Positions 26,688 through 35,120 of a stretch of 64,000 nucleotides of DNA are shown piece by piece. The stretch comes from Alphaproteobacteria bacterium (lineage in GTDB: Bacteria > Pseudomonadota > Alphaproteobacteria > Micropepsales > Micropepsaceae): contig JANXXU010000016.1 of assembly GCA_025350465.1 (NCBI GenBank), forward strand, positions 1 to 64,000, written 5' to 3'. Each line of letters begins with the position of its first letter. Positions within the stretch are counted from its first letter, which is position 1. The notes under the pieces were generated by a model. The model did no database searches and was not told the origin of the DNA. It saw only the letters and a program-made list of their open reading frames with translations. Both the position numbers and the translations under genes were made by a program.

Positions 26688-26723
26688 ATAGGTCTTGACC
26701 TATAATAGGCGGTAGCCTATATA
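26688..26723 (+). promoter_or_regulatory. Toxin-antitoxin promoter and paired operators
   Basis: Two neighbouring palindromes share an ATAGG half-site: ATAGGTC-TT-GACCTAT (26688-26703) and ATAGGC-GGTA-GCCTAT (26705-26720). TTGACC (26695-26700) and TATATA (26718-26723) with a 17-nt spacer form a promoter inside them, placing the start site at about the ATG at 26729, so the message would be leaderless. Autorepression by the XRE antitoxin at 27789 is inferred. Confidence 0.6.
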
Positions 26724-26728
26724 TGGGT

Positions 26729-26822
26729 ATGGCCTGGGCGGTGCTCTTTCAAGACGATTTTTCCGATGGCCAAGTTCGAAAAAGCGCAGTTTGAGGCGCA
26801 GGAGAAGGCGAAAAAGAAGTGA
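26729..26822 (+). pseudogene. RelE/HigB-type toxin gene with internal deletion
   Basis: ATG 26729 begins MAWAVLFQDDFSD, the usual N-terminus of this toxin group (xWxVxFxDEF). After 13 codons the frame changes and a Lys-rich end follows (AKFEKAQFEAQEKAKKK, stop at 26820-26822) typical of the toxin C-terminus. About 80 middle residues are missing, including the catalytic part, so the toxin is dead. The antitoxin gene lies 966 nt downstream across an IS element. Confidence 0.6.
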
Positions 26823-26834
26823 AGCGTCTACTTA

Positions 26835-27767
26835 GTGTCTGTCCGCGAACATGTTGAATCATATGAATCGTTTGTGATTCAAGAGAGGTGGCCTGATTCG
26901 AGGGGGCACCGATGTGGACGGCAGAAAATCGCCGGCGTTACGATCGCAGCAAACTGCGCTACCCAAGTGACCTGACCGACGAAGAATGGACACATGTCGC
27001 GCCGCTGATCGGGCCGGCCAAACGTGGCGGCAACAGGCGTCACGTCGATGTGCGTGAGATCATGAACGGGATCATGTACGTTTTGAGCACGGGATGCCAA
27101 TGGCGGGCGATCCCGAAAGACCTGCCGCCGCGCAGCACATTGTTCGACTATCTCGACTTGTGGAGCTGGGACGGGACGCTCGACCGCATTCATCACGCGC
27201 TCTACGTGGCGTGCCGAGAGCAAGACGAACGAGAAGCAAGCCCCACCGCCGCCATCATCGACAGCCAAAGCGTGAAGAGCGCAGAAAAAGGGGGGCCCGG
27301 ATCGATCCGCATGGCTATGATGCGGGCAAGAAGGTCAAAGGCAAGAAGCGCCACGTTCTCGTAGACACCTTGGGCTTGTTGCTTCACGCCATCGTTCACG
27401 CCGCCGACGTCCAGGATCGCGACGGCGGCATCATGTTGCTCGCCACGATGTTCGGCATGCATCCCTTCTTGAAAAAGATCTTTGCCGATGCGGCCTATCA
27501 GGGACAGCAATTCGACGGCGCTCTGGCGCGTACGCTGCCGAACGTCGAAACTGAAATCGTCAAGCGCTCCGATCACGCGCGCGGATTTACGGCGCTTCCC
27601 AAACGCTGGATCGTTGAGCGCACCATTGCTTGGCTCAATCGCTGCCGCCGCCTCGCGAAGGATTGGGAAAACCTCAATCGCAAAGGTCTCGCGTTCCTAC
27701 GCCTCGCCTCGATCCGCCTCATGCTCCGCAAGCTATGTAATCCGTCCTGATGTTTCCGGACAGACTC
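26835..27767 (+). mobile_element. IS5-family element (IS427-like), 933 bp, TTA duplication
   Basis: Left end GTGTCTGTCCGCGAACATG and right end (complement) GAGTCTGTCCGGAAACATC form terminal inverted repeats. TTA occurs on both sides (26832-26834 and 27768-27770) as the target duplication. Joining the flanks restores a continuous toxin-antitoxin operon with GGAGG 6 nt before the antitoxin ATG. Confidence 0.85.
26912..27750 (+). CDS. IS5-family transposase, two overlapping frames
   Basis: The first frame (26912-27364) carries the N-terminal part (YPSDLTDEEWTHVAPLIGPA, GCQWRAIP) and the first Asp (IIDSQSVKS). The second, in the -1 frame, runs to 27750 with GYDAGKKVKGKKRHVLVDTL, the second Asp (FADAAYQG) and the Glu region (WIVERTIAWLNRCRRL). 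The frames meet at the run GAAAAAGGGGGGCCC (about 27284-27298). A programmed -1 shift is usual for this IS group; a chance indel is the alternative. Confidence 0.85.
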
Positions 27768-27788
27768 TTAGAGACTTGGAGGTTCAAA

Positions 27789-28151
27789 ATGGCTAAGCGT
27801 GTCGCGGGTGCAAAGACGCTCGCTCAAATGAAAGCAATGTTGACGCCGGCCCAGCGCGCCGCCGTGAAGAAGCGTGTGAAGGAGTTGGCGGCCGAAGAAA
27901 TGACGCTTGGCGATCTCCGCAAGGCGATGAATTTCACGCAGCAAGAGCTGGCAAAGTCTCTCGGCATGAAGCAGGCGTCGGTCTCTCAAATGGAGAATGC
28001 CAACGACATGTATGTGTCGACGCTGAGCAAGCACGTCGCGGCCCTGGGTGGAAGGCTTCGTTTCACGGTCGAATTTCCACGTCGCCCGCCAGTGTCGATC
28101 ATCGGGCTGAAAGAGGATGCCGCTGCTGAGCCGCAGAAAAAGCGCGCGTAA
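27789..28151 (+). CDS. XRE-family antitoxin (HigA-like)
   Basis: The 120-residue protein has a helix-turn-helix (about 50-80: TQQELAKSLGMKQASVSQME) followed by the conserved NDMYVSTLSKHVAALGGRL and VEFPRRPPVSI, which is the usual antitoxin of RelE/HigB pairs with the toxin gene first. ATG 27789 has GGAGG 6 nt upstream; the longer frame from 27750 starts inside the IS end. It is now an orphan antitoxin because the toxin is deleted and the operon is split. Confidence 0.88.
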   Translation: MAKRVAGAKTLAQMKAMLTPAQRAAVKKRVKELAAEEMTLGDLRKAMNFTQQELAKSLGMKQASVSQMENANDMYVSTLSKHVAALGGRLRFTVEFPRRPPVSIIGLKEDAAAEPQKKRA

Positions 28152-28236
28152 GTCCTGATGGCAATTCCGCCCGCCCCAAGACGAACCGGGGGCAGACGCT
28201 GACGCGCCCGCTGACTCGCACGTGGTTGCCGGTGCC

Positions 28237-28947
28237 TTAAGCCGACAATGCCTCGCCGTGCCGCGCCAGCCAGTTCGTCAAGCGCACGCGGATCATCCAG
28301 AAGATCAGCACGCCCAGCACCGAAAGCTGAGGAACGAACAAGAGGATCAGCGGCACGTCGACGTTGCTTGGGAGCAAGCGCGGCAATCCATTGGTGAAGG
28401 CCGAGCCGGTGGCCAATGACAGCCCCAGGCACATGCGCCACAGATGCCGCGCGATCCGCGGCGCGCCGGCGATACCTCCGGCGAGCACCACCTTGGCGTC
28501 GGCGGTCGCCGCGATCGCGAGCACCGACGCAAAGACATAAACCGCGATGAGGACGGGGCCCTCGAACGGCACGGCGCTCTTGAACAAAGGGGGCAGGCCG
28601 GTCGCCAATTGAAAAGCCAGAATCGCAAAGGGCGCCCAGAGAATGACGGCGACGACGAGGGCGATCTTTTCGCCAAGGCCGGCTGTGCCCTCTTTGCGCC
28701 GGACCGTCATCAACGCCGTCGCGATCAGGTAGGTGGTGAACGCGGCGATGAACACATTCACGATCTGATCGGGCATGACGACGGCGAGATAGGCGGCGAA
28801 AATCGCCATGACCAGCATGGCGAGGAAGAACACGGTTCCGGCCGCGCGGTGGAGAGGCCCGCCCTTGGCGGCGACCACGGCGACCATCCCCGAAACGAGG
28901 GCAAGCGTGCCGCCGCCGATGTGAAGAACAAAGGCAAGTATCGTCAT
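28237..28947 (-). CDS. Seven-helix membrane protein (DUF2306-like)
   Basis: The 236-residue protein has about seven hydrophobic helices. It begins TILAFVLHIGGGTLALVSGM, with HIGGG and KGGPLHRAAG, a pattern resembling the DUF2306 family of uncharacterised membrane proteins. Divergently arranged with the AraC gene at 29109, which may control it. Confidence 0.65.
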   Translation of the reverse strand: MTILAFVLHIGGGTLALVSGMVAVVAAKGGPLHRAAGTVFFLAMLVMAIFAAYLAVVMPDQIVNVFIAAFTTYLIATALMTVRRKEGTAGLGEKIALVVAVILWAPFAILAFQLATGLPPLFKSAVPFEGPVLIAVYVFASVLAIAATADAKVVLAGGIAGAPRIARHLWRMCLGLSLATGSAFTNGLPRLLPSNVDVPLILLFVPQLSVLGVLIFWMIRVRLTNWLARHGEALSA

Positions 28948-29108
28948 TTCGTGAAGCACGACTTACCCATGAGCCGGATTGCGCGGTGGCGCCCGCGGTG
29001 GTCAAGTTTGCCCTGAACCCCGTGGTACGCGCCAGTTACCCTAGCCCAGGCGCACGCAACGGCCATGATCGCAGGCGCCAAAACGCATGATCGCAGGTAA
29101 CGCCCCTC

Positions 29109-30113
29109 ATGTCTGAGCTCACGATTGCCGCCGGATTGGTGCGCGGACTCATGGAGCTCGCCGTGTCGAAGGGCGCGAGCCGGGCCGAACTCGCCAAGCG
29201 ATCGGGAATCGGTATCGAAGACTTGGAGGACGTCGATCGGCGCATCCCGTTCGCGAAATACGTCGCGCTGATGCGCGCGGGAAAGGAGCTCGCGAACGAT
29301 CCGGCACTTGCCCTGCACTATGGCGAGGCGAACGACATGTCCGAGGTCTCCGTCGTCGGTCTCATCGCCTATGCCTGCGAAACGATGTTGGAGGCGATGG
29401 TTCAGGTCAATCGCTACGGGCGTTTGGTCGTCGAGTTCGACGGGCCCAAAGACCGTTTCAGCGTCACGCGCAAGGACGACGGGCTCTGGGCCGTCGACAA
29501 CCGCGACAACCCGAACGACTTTCCCGAGCTCACCGAATCCACTTTCGCGCGCACGATCTGCGGGCCCCGCCGCTTCGGCGTGAGTCAAATCGCCAAGGCC
29601 GTGCACGTCACGCATTCAGCCCCCGCCTATCGCGCCGAGGTCGAGCGCGTTTATGGCGCGCCCGTGACGTTCGACGCGGGCTGGAACGCGGTGCTGCTCG
29701 ACGAAAAATGGCTGAGCCACAAGATCTCGGTGCAACCGCGCTACGTCTTCGGCGTCCTGAGCGAACATGCCGACGCGCTGCTCAAAGCCCTCGCGAATTC
29801 AAAGTCCGCGCGCGGGCGTGTCGAGAGCCTGTTGATGCCGATCCTGCACAAGGGCGAGGCGAGCATGGACGCGGTCGCCGAGAAGATGGGGTTGAGCCGG
29901 CAGACGCTGTTCCGCCAGCTCAAGGCCGAAGGCACGACGTTCGAAAAAGTGCTCGACGATTTGCGCCACCGGCTTGCGCTCGAATATCTGCGCGGGAAGA
30001 AAGTGTCGGTGAACGAGACGGCCTACCTCGTGGGCTTCTCCGAACCGGCCGCATTCTCGCGCGCCTTCAAACGCTGGACCGGCGTGAACCCGCGCGAGAT
30101 GCGGCAGGATTGA
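29109..30113 (+). CDS. AraC-family regulator with arabinose-binding-type N-terminal domain
   Basis: The 334-residue protein has an N-terminal ligand-binding domain of the type found in OruR/ArgR-like AraC regulators (AAGLVRGLMELAVSKGASRA, then RIPFAKYVALMRAGKEL) and a C-terminal double HTH (about 235-334: AEKMGLSRQTLFRQLK; VNETAYLVGFSEPAAFSRAF, followed by WTGVNPREMR). Likely activator of the divergent gene at 28237 or of itself; the ligand is unknown. Confidence 0.9.
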   Translation: MSELTIAAGLVRGLMELAVSKGASRAELAKRSGIGIEDLEDVDRRIPFAKYVALMRAGKELANDPALALHYGEANDMSEVSVVGLIAYACETMLEAMVQVNRYGRLVVEFDGPKDRFSVTRKDDGLWAVDNRDNPNDFPELTESTFARTICGPRRFGVSQIAKAVHVTHSAPAYRAEVERVYGAPVTFDAGWNAVLLDEKWLSHKISVQPRYVFGVLSEHADALLKALANSKSARGRVESLLMPILHKGEASMDAVAEKMGLSRQTLFRQLKAEGTTFEKVLDDLRHRLALEYLRGKKVSVNETAYLVGFSEPAAFSRAFKRWTGVNPREMRQD

Positions 30114-30143
30114 CTGAAACCAAATTCTAGATGGCGCGCCGGT

Positions 30144-30518
30144 TCAGCCATCCTGGACGTGAAGCCACGGGAGGCGTTCTTCAGAGAAGATGTGGCCGGT
30201 GGGCTTGAGTTCGGCCGCCCGGTCGAAGGCTCCCACGTGGTAATGCGCCTCGTTCGGAAATCGCTCGTTCTCGCAAGTCAACGTCGAACCACAGCGCGCG
30301 CAGAAGCCGCGACGGACGCCGGGAGAAGAATTGAATTTCGTGATTTTGCCCTTCGTCATGCTCACGGCCTTGTGCTCGAAAGCAACGAAGACGGAGGCGG
30401 GCGCGCCGCTATGGCGTCGGCAACTCTGGCAGTGACACCACAGAATCCAATTGGGCGCGCCGACGGCTCTAAAACGAACCTCACCGCACAGGCAGCCGCC
30501 GTCGAATGTGTCGTTCAT
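30144..30518 (-). CDS. GFA-family zinc protein
   Basis: The 124-residue protein has the GFA/CENP-V fold signature: Cys9-x-Cys11 (GGCLCGEV), Cys28-x-Cys30-x2-Cys33 (CHCQSC) and Cys73-x2-Cys76 (FCARCGS), all zinc ligands. The family is named after glutathione-dependent formaldehyde-activating enzyme, but most members have no proven activity. Stands alone, convergent with the AraC gene. Confidence 0.9.
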   Translation of the reverse strand: MNDTFDGGCLCGEVRFRAVGAPNWILWCHCQSCRRHSGAPASVFVAFEHKAVSMTKGKITKFNSSPGVRRGFCARCGSTLTCENERFPNEAHYHVGAFDRAAELKPTGHIFSEERLPWLHVQDG

Positions 30519-30573
30519 CCCGGAATGCTCCGCCGTTTGCTGTTTTCGGCGGCATCCTAGCGCACCGGCATCG

Positions 30574-31200
30574 TCATGTCCGCGTCGCCCTCAACCAAAC
30601 CATGGAGTTGCCGCTTATATCGCGGCGTTGACGGTCGGCGATCGCAAATCCCGCAGCCACCAGCAACGCCTCGACCTCGTTCGTCGTCCGGAATGTGTAG
30701 ACGCTGGCGGGAAACTGCTCGGTTACCGCTTTGTCTTCGGCCGGTCGAAAGCCTAGGACGAAGCACCCGCCTGGTCTGAGCACGCGCGCAATGCTCAATA
30801 AATGCGGCTCAGCGGGCTGCCAGAAGTAGAGCGTGTGCACGGCCATCGCCTTGTCGAACGACCCAGCCGCGAAGGGCAGATCGTCGCTCGAAGCCTTCTG
30901 CAAGTGTACGCGGCCTTGTCGGATAAGTGCCTTGTTGCGCTTGGTGGCAATGGCCAGCATCACATCGGAGGAATCGATTCCGGTCGCGGTCACGCCCGCC
31001 GTCGAGGCCGCGATCATACTCAACGAGCGGCCATGACCGGTGCCGATGTCGAGTACGCGGTCTCGGGGTTGAAGCCCGAGCAGGGCAATGGCGCGTTCGT
31101 TATCGTGGGCCGTCTCGCGCGCCATGATGCGCCCGATGATCGCCCCGAGGCATCCGCTCGGATGCCCGCCTTGGCGTGCTATGAAGACGGGGCGGCGCAT
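30574..31200 (-). CDS. Class I SAM-dependent methyltransferase
   Basis: The 208-residue protein has motif I VLDIGTGHGRS (about 49-59), motif II GIDSSDVML (about 74-82), and the later VLRPGGCFVLGF, all of the Methyltransf_11 type. The N-terminus (GHPSGCLGAIIGRIMARET) is common in small alphaproteobacterial methyltransferases. Its ATG overlaps the stop of the hydroxylase gene (ATGA), so it is the third gene of that operon; a lipid or isoprenoid substrate is plausible but not shown. Confidence 0.85.
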   Translation of the reverse strand: MRRPVFIARQGGHPSGCLGAIIGRIMARETAHDNERAIALLGLQPRDRVLDIGTGHGRSLSMIAASTAGVTATGIDSSDVMLAIATKRNKALIRQGRVHLQKASSDDLPFAAGSFDKAMAVHTLYFWQPAEPHLLSIARVLRPGGCFVLGFRPAEDKAVTEQFPASVYTFRTTNEVEALLVAAGFAIADRQRRDISGNSMVWLRATRT

Positions 31201-32008
31201 CAGTCACCCGCCACGGGTGCGCTGGCAGCCGGCGTCGCATGCATGCCACTGCGGTTCGCGACTGCCGCGACGCGCGCCTGATATTCGGGATGTTCTGTTC
31301 CCATCCAACGGTCCCACCAGGTGAAATAGAGCGCGAAATTGGAGCGTGCGTCTTGGTGATGCAGGTCGTGTTGAGCCACCCGAACATTCGCGATGGCTTG
31401 CCAGAGACGGGCGAAAGTTCGACGCCCGCGTGACCCATGACGTTGCGCACGATTTGCCAGGTCACGAAGCTGAACACGGCAAGATCGTGCATCGGCACGA
31501 AAGCGACCCAAAGGGGCACGAAGGCGACGATCACGATCGCCTCAGGTAGGTCGAATGCATAAGCGGCCCAAGGTGTCGGAGTCTTTGATTTATGGTGCGT
31601 GCGATGGAATAGCCGGAAGAGGCGCGGGTGATGCATCGCGCGGTGGGTCCAATAAAAATAAGCGTCCTGAGCGACAATCATCGCGGCGAGGCTCACACCG
31701 AAATAGATCGGGCCGCGAACCGAGAAGTCGTTATAGATCGTCAGCCAGCCTGCTTTGCTCGCCAGATACATGGCGAAGCCTGTCATTGCGAAGATCAATG
31801 TGGTGCGTAGCGAGGACAGGATTTCGCGGCGGTAGTCCGTTGCAGAGGCGGTGCGCGGTTGAATCTTGCGCGCCCGAAAATAGGCGCGCCAGAACGCCCA
31901 AATGAGCGCGCTCATGGCCCCGGCCGCGATGAGGTAGCGGCCGGACTCGATCGCGACGATGACGGGAAAGATCGCGCCGACTTCGTGAAGAAATACGCTG
32001 AACGTCAT
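31200..32008 (-). pseudogene. Fatty acid hydroxylase / sterol desaturase family gene with a frameshift
   Basis: From ATG 32008 the frame encodes membrane helices and the first His boxes (YFYWTHRAMHHPRLF, FHRTHHKSKTPTPW) up to RMFGWLNTT near 31370, then leaves frame. The next frame continues with the last box and end (QHDLHHQDARSNFALYFTWW, WMGTEHPEYQARV) to the stop at 31200-31202. Intact relatives read WLNTxTHHDLHH, so a few bases are lost at about 31361-31385. Both ends overlap neighbours by ATGA. Either a true mutation or a sequence error. Confidence 0.75.
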
Positions 32009-32922
32009 GAGAGTGCTCCATGCCTCCGTCGCTTTGCGCGCCACATGAGGAGCGGCCACAACAGCGGCGAGGCGAGTTGCGCCGGCAAATTCGCCGGGAT
32101 CGGATCGGGCACGATACCGACTTCGTCGAGCGGCTCGTCCAGTGGATGGCGGAACGTGCCGAACAGATGATCGAACAGCATCGTCAGCGGCGAGAAATTG
32201 CAGCCACCGTTCGTGTAATCCTTGCCGTGATGCAGCCAATGGGTTTTCTGCGTCGGAAGCATGGCGTGCACGAAACGCGGCAAGTTCTGCGCAAGATTGG
32301 AATGGTTGAGACTGCCGCCGAAAGTCATGAGCGCGGCAATCCAAAGCATTACTTCGGCCGGTGCGCCCAACACGACGAGGGGCGAATAGACGACAACGGC
32401 GCGCACAGTCGCTTCAAGGAAGTGCAGCCGAATACCCTTGAACACCGTCATGCGATCGATGTTGTGGTGCAGCGCATGGATCGGCCAGGCGATCGCCCAA
32501 GCGTGGTAGGCACGGTGCTTCCAATAGTCGAAGAAGTCGACGATTAGAACCGCGACGAGGATTTGCCCCCAAAGAGGCCAAGCGGAAGGCCAGAACCCGA
32601 GATTGCCTTGTGCCGCGAGCTTGCCGCCGATGACGGCAAACAGGATCGTCAATGCGTTGCGGCCGAGCCCGTCTCCGAACACATTTCCCACGCCGTGCAC
32701 GATGTCGTTGACGACCTGGCCGTCGCGCGTCCAGACCCACTCGGGCCTGTCGGGCAGCCAAAGTTCGAGCACGGCAATCAGTGCCATGTTGGCGACGGTG
32801 AGCGCCAGCAGCGTCAGTCCAGGATCGAAGCCCAAGCTGAGGGCGCGGTCGAACGCAGCCAACTGGCCGACGAAGACCACCGGCCAAGTCAACCAAGCGA
32901 GAATGGATTTGATGCTGACCAC
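32005..32922 (-). CDS. Fatty acid hydroxylase / sterol desaturase family protein
   Basis: The 305-residue membrane protein carries the di-iron His clusters: FFDYWKHRAYHAW, PIHALHHNID and KTHWLHHGKDYTNGG, followed by LFDHLFGTF. Four to five membrane helices precede and separate them. The family hydroxylates or desaturates lipids, sterols, hopanoids or carotenoids; the substrate is not evident. First gene of a three-gene overlapping operon, 130 nt from the AraC-like gene. Confidence 0.9.
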   Translation of the reverse strand: MVSIKSILAWLTWPVVFVGQLAAFDRALSLGFDPGLTLLALTVANMALIAVLELWLPDRPEWVWTRDGQVVNDIVHGVGNVFGDGLGRNALTILFAVIGGKLAAQGNLGFWPSAWPLWGQILVAVLIVDFFDYWKHRAYHAWAIAWPIHALHHNIDRMTVFKGIRLHFLEATVRAVVVYSPLVVLGAPAEVMLWIAALMTFGGSLNHSNLAQNLPRFVHAMLPTQKTHWLHHGKDYTNGGCNFSPLTMLFDHLFGTFRHPLDEPLDEVGIVPDPIPANLPAQLASPLLWPLLMWRAKRRRHGALS

Positions 32923-33052
32923 GGATTGCTCCCGCCGCAGGATTCCGGTGTCGGGAAACTTGATCCATCTGCGTGCGACATGCTCGCCGCGTTCGGAAAA
33001 CGGCTAGCCGATTCCGAAATGGGCTGGCGGATTCTGAAAATACCCTTTCAGA

Positions 33053-34162
33053 TCAGGTTGTTGACTGCACGACGGCGGACGGGTCGCTAGCCGCGGCACA
33101 CAGCGCGTTGGCGCGAAACTCCGACGGTGTGAGGCCGGTCTCCGCCTTGAAAGCGCGGTTGAACGGGCCGAGCGATTGGAAACCGGCGTCGAGTCCGATG
33201 GTGGAGATGGGGACGCCGCGCTGTGCTGGGTCGGCCAAGGATTCTTTAGCGTCCGCGAGGCGCCATTGGTTGACGTAGGTGCTGAAATTGCGGTGACCGA
33301 GTTGCTGGTTGATCAGGCGCCGCAATTTGTATTCGGGAACGCCCAGCTTGAGCGCGAGTGCGGTGATCGTGAGGGCTTCTTCCCGATAGGCGCGTTCTTC
33401 ACGCATGAGACGATCGAGCTTCTGCACGATCGCGACGCCTTCGCCGGAAACCGCTGGAGCGGGTTGCGGCGAGGGCGTCATCGGTCCGACCGCGGTGGCT
33501 GGCGCGAAGAGGTCGGGATCGGCTCGCAGCAGCGCGCCTATGCCGGCAAGGCCCAAAACGAACAAGACAGCTGCCGCTAGGGGCGAAAGTTCATGGGCGG
33601 GACCCCAGAAGATTTCCGATGTCTCCACCGAGATCACCGCGACGGCGTAGAGCGCTGCAGCGGCGAGGATCGGACCGCGCAGGCGTCGACGGGATTCGAC
33701 AAGATCGTGACGCCATCCGCTCCAGATCACGACCAGCACGTGGACCATCAAAGCCGCGCCGACGAGATTGTGAGCGAGCAAGAATCCCTTGGCGGATGCG
33801 CCCTCCGCGAGACTTGCCGCGGTACCTATCGCGAGCAGAAGTGCTGCCGGCGCGAGGCGGACAGGCTCGAGGCGAGGATGATCGCCAAACAGCTCCGTCG
33901 CAAAAGCCCAAAAAAGCCCAGCGCCCATGACAGAGAACGTCCAGATCGCCGGCCAGGCGAAGCCGAGCGCCGGTTTGATAGCGGGACTTTGGGTCAAGGT
34001 GTGCGCTGCCGCTGCAAGGCAGAACAGCACGCCGGTGATTCGTGCCGGGGTGAGCGGCGGTCGCGCAATCGCAATGGCCACACCGACGAAGGCGCCGACA
34101 GCACCGCCGCGCGTCAAGATCTCCAGGATGGGTACATACGACGTCATGCCTCGAAATAGCAT
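33053..34162 (-). CDS. AraC-family regulator with an N-terminal seven-helix membrane domain
   Basis: The 369-residue protein has about seven membrane helices in residues 10-215 and a C-terminal AraC HTH (about 262-355: ITALALKLGVPEYKLRRLIN; ISTIGLDAGFQSLGPFNRAF, then TGLTPSEFR). Such membrane-bound AraC proteins sense signals at the membrane. It lies directly upstream of the hydroxylase-methyltransferase operon in the same direction, a likely target. ATGs at 34162 and 34147 are both possible. Confidence 0.88.
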   Translation of the reverse strand: MLFRGMTSYVPILEILTRGGAVGAFVGVAIAIARPPLTPARITGVLFCLAAAAHTLTQSPAIKPALGFAWPAIWTFSVMGAGLFWAFATELFGDHPRLEPVRLAPAALLLAIGTAASLAEGASAKGFLLAHNLVGAALMVHVLVVIWSGWRHDLVESRRRLRGPILAAAALYAVAVISVETSEIFWGPAHELSPLAAAVLFVLGLAGIGALLRADPDLFAPATAVGPMTPSPQPAPAVSGEGVAIVQKLDRLMREERAYREEALTITALALKLGVPEYKLRRLINQQLGHRNFSTYVNQWRLADAKESLADPAQRGVPISTIGLDAGFQSLGPFNRAFKAETGLTPSEFRANALCAAASDPSAVVQSTT

Positions 34163-34214
34163 GCTCCGACCTTCGCGGCACTAGGCGTGTGCAGATGAAC
34201 CTGGCACGCGCGCT

Positions 34215-34382
34215 TCAGCAACCCAGCGCGTAGAGGTGCCATGCGCCGGCCAGTCCTTTGAGCTGGTGCATGCCGCGATCCTCGAACGCGAAACCCGAAG
34301 CGGCCGAAAGCGCGCGCGCAAGGTCCGAAACCAAGATTTCGCCGCCGGCCGCTTGTGCCAGATAGACGCGCTGGTTGAAATT
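34215..34382 (-). pseudogene. C-terminal fragment of a class III adenylate/guanylate cyclase
   Basis: Reading from about 34382 the frame gives FNQRVYLAQAAGGEILVSDL, ARALSAASGFAFEDRG and HQLKGLAGAWHLYALGC with a stop at 34215-34217. This matches the last 55 residues of the cyclase catalytic domain (VNxAARLxxxAxxGEILVS ... LKGLxxPxxLYxV). No upstream cyclase sequence exists in any frame, so the gene is truncated. It was found by reading the gap, not from a long frame. Confidence 0.6.
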
Positions 34383-34425
34383 ACCGCGACGACGATTCCA
34401 TATGTTAGGAAGGATCGATAGCCGG

Positions 34426-34668
34426 TTAGCAGATGTGAAGCGAACTCAGCGCGCCTGTGCGCAAGCGAATGGCGTCGCGTTCGCCATGCTTCGCCAACTC
34501 GACGATTTGCCGGGCGATCTTTGCCAGCGTGTCGTTGGATAGCGGCCGGGCATCGGCGCCGCGACGCACCTCGACTTCTCTAACCGCGTCGTCGAAAGCG
34601 ACGCGGATCGTTCTGAACGCCGCAAAATTGACGGTGTTCAGCGTGTTGATCTGAGGTTGGTTGTGCAT
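34426..34668 (-). CDS. Small protein of unknown function, 80 residues
   Basis: The product (start MHNQPQINTLNTVNFAAFRT) has a beta-rich start (TIRVAFDDAVREVEVRRG) and a helix (NDTLAKIARQIVELAKHGE). GAGGACG lies a few nt before the ATG. Cytoplasmic, not assignable to a family. Divergent from the FNR-box promoter. Confidence 0.55.
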   Translation of the reverse strand: MHNQPQINTLNTVNFAAFRTIRVAFDDAVREVEVRRGADARPLSNDTLAKIARQIVELAKHGERDAIRLRTGALSSLHIC

Positions 34669-34871
34669 TTCGTCCTCCAGGCGGACAAGGCAGCACGTTG
34701 CGGTCTTGCCGAGTCGGCTCTTGTCACTTGTGGGCCGATGGTTTCAAAATACACCCGCGCCGTTGAAGTCGCGTTCACGATTTATGAAACTTGAGTTCAT
34801 CTGCGACGCAGTGCCGGCGCGCTTTGAACGCTGCGGCATTTTATCATGTCGCGTCGAAAAGTTCGGCGCTT

Positions 34872-34917
34872 TTGATTCAGATCAAAGAGCCGCGCCGAGA
34901 ATGGGTGTTGAATATAT
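34872..34917 (+). promoter_or_regulatory. FNR/FixK-type box with class II promoter geometry
   Basis: TTGAT-TCAG-ATCAA (34872-34885) is a perfect FNR/FixK palindrome. TATATAT (34912-34917) lies where a -10 box should be if the palindrome is centred at about -42, giving a start site near 34921. This is the textbook layout for activation under low oxygen. The first downstream gene with a strong ribosome site is the DUF6455 gene at 35121. Confidence 0.7.
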
Positions 34918-34930
34918 ATCGTCGTGAGAG

Positions 34931-35098
34931 ATGAGACGGCGAAGCACGGAAGCGCGCAGCTATCAGGGCCACGAACTTACCGGAAGCGACGGACCCGATC
35001 ATCCCATCAGACACGAAGACCCGCGTGCGCTTGGTCTTTCCGCCCCAACGAGGATCCAGCGGAAAACAGGCCGCGCGGGTTTTGCTTTGCCGGCCTAG
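34931..35098 (+). CDS. Possible short leader reading frame, 55 residues
   Basis: ATG 34931 follows the predicted start site by about 10 nt, with GAGAG just upstream. The 55-residue product (MRRRSTEARSYQGHELTGSD...) is basic and has no known pattern. It could be a translated leader or noncoding 5' leader of the DUF6455 gene. Confidence 0.22.
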   Translation: MRRRSTEARSYQGHELTGSDGPDHPIRHEDPRALGLSAPTRIQRKTGRAGFALPA

Positions 35099-35120
35099 GC
35101 ATGCCTCAGAGGAGGGTCAC

